From an uncultured Bacilli bacterium (GTDB lineage: Bacteria; Bacillota_I; Bacilli_A; RF39; UBA660): 31,557 bases of DNA. Below, in pieces: positions 31,538-31,557 of the stretch. The stretch's first letter is position 1. The number at the start of each line of letters is the position of its first letter. The translations under genes were made by a program, and so were the position numbers. Under the pieces are notes generated by a model that saw only the letters and a list, made by a program, of their open reading frames with translations, searched no databases and was not told where the DNA came from. The stretch lies in assembly GCA_910584255.1 (NCBI GenBank), contig CAJTXV010000020.1, forward strand, positions 1-31,557. The letters are read 5' to 3'.

Positions 31538-31557
31538 ATGAAAAAAATAAATTTTAT
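31538..31557 (+). CDS. Start of a gene cut by the window end
   Basis: ATG at 31538 is followed by codons for KKINF, a typical signal-peptide-like beginning, with a weak GGGAAGTG upstream and a possible promoter. Only six codons are inside the window, so nothing can be said about the product. Confidence 0.35.

Noticed and set aside
1..31557. TGA read as tryptophan by the host
   Set aside because: gpr, spoIIP, the 6997-7566 gene and the M29 gene end at TGA exactly where the families or overlaps require a stop.
1..31557. CRISPR arrays, tRNA or rRNA genes, phage genes
   Set aside because: No regularly spaced repeats, cloverleaf-like segments or phage structural genes were seen in reading the window.

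Overview
The window is AT-rich (roughly 70% A+T), has short intergenic gaps and many U-tracted hairpin terminators, and carries endospore genes (gpr, spoIIP, ylbJ, spoIVB). That points to a low-GC, spore-forming Firmicute, probably an uncultured Bacilli-type lineage. The order rpsT (divergent) - gpr - spoIIP - yqxA-like - lepA - hemW matches the Bacillus subtilis arrangement. TGA is used as a stop by several intact genes (gpr, spoIIP, the 6997-7566 gene, the M29 peptidase), so the genetic code is standard. Most recognisable promoters carry an extended -10 (TGnTATAAT type), and many ribosome binding sites read (A)GGTGAT.

Region by region: (1) 1-1364, minus strand: a secreted or membrane-anchored transglutaminase-like protein and rpsT. 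(2) 1408-3775: the sporulation set gpr, spoIIP and a YqxA-like membrane protein. (3) 3805-5079: a complete ISAs1-family insertion sequence with both inverted repeats and a 9-bp target duplication, carrying a decayed transposase. (4) 5199-10873: lepA, two unknown genes, hemW, an HD-domain protein and a divergent M29 aminopeptidase, closely packed as one likely operon. (5) 11026-11691: a thymidylate-kinase-like gene. (6) 11692-12138: a gap without a convincing protein gene. It holds several terminator hairpins and a possible small RNA with two CUCCU loops. (7) 12139-16925: a minus-strand type IV pilus/ComGA-type ATPase with a very long Pro/Thr/Glu-rich tail, opposite two prepilin-like genes. One prepilin has a cysteine-rich C-terminus and the other is fused to an ALK-type glycine-rich domain. 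(8) 16981-19766: a short radical SAM protein, then ylbJ and ylbL, which are divergent. (9) 19862-23146: mutS, and a small two-TM coiled-coil protein. (10) 23365-25787: a BspA-type leucine-rich-repeat/coiled-coil gene broken by one nonsense codon and one frameshift. (11) 25907-27824: nusB-xseA-xseB. (12) 27887-29817: a zinc-ribbon membrane protein overlapping a TPM-domain protein. (13) 29922-31397: spoIVB and mscL, followed by the first codons of another gene.

Functionally, the window mixes housekeeping translation and repair genes with sporulation genes: engulfment (SpoIIP), forespore signalling to SigK (SpoIVB) and SASP degradation at germination (Gpr). The most unusual protein block is the 12.1-16.9 kb surface-appendage cluster. 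The most unusual non-coding stretch is 11.8-12.02 kb. All assignments come from reading motifs, with no database search; structure and promoter calls were made by eye.
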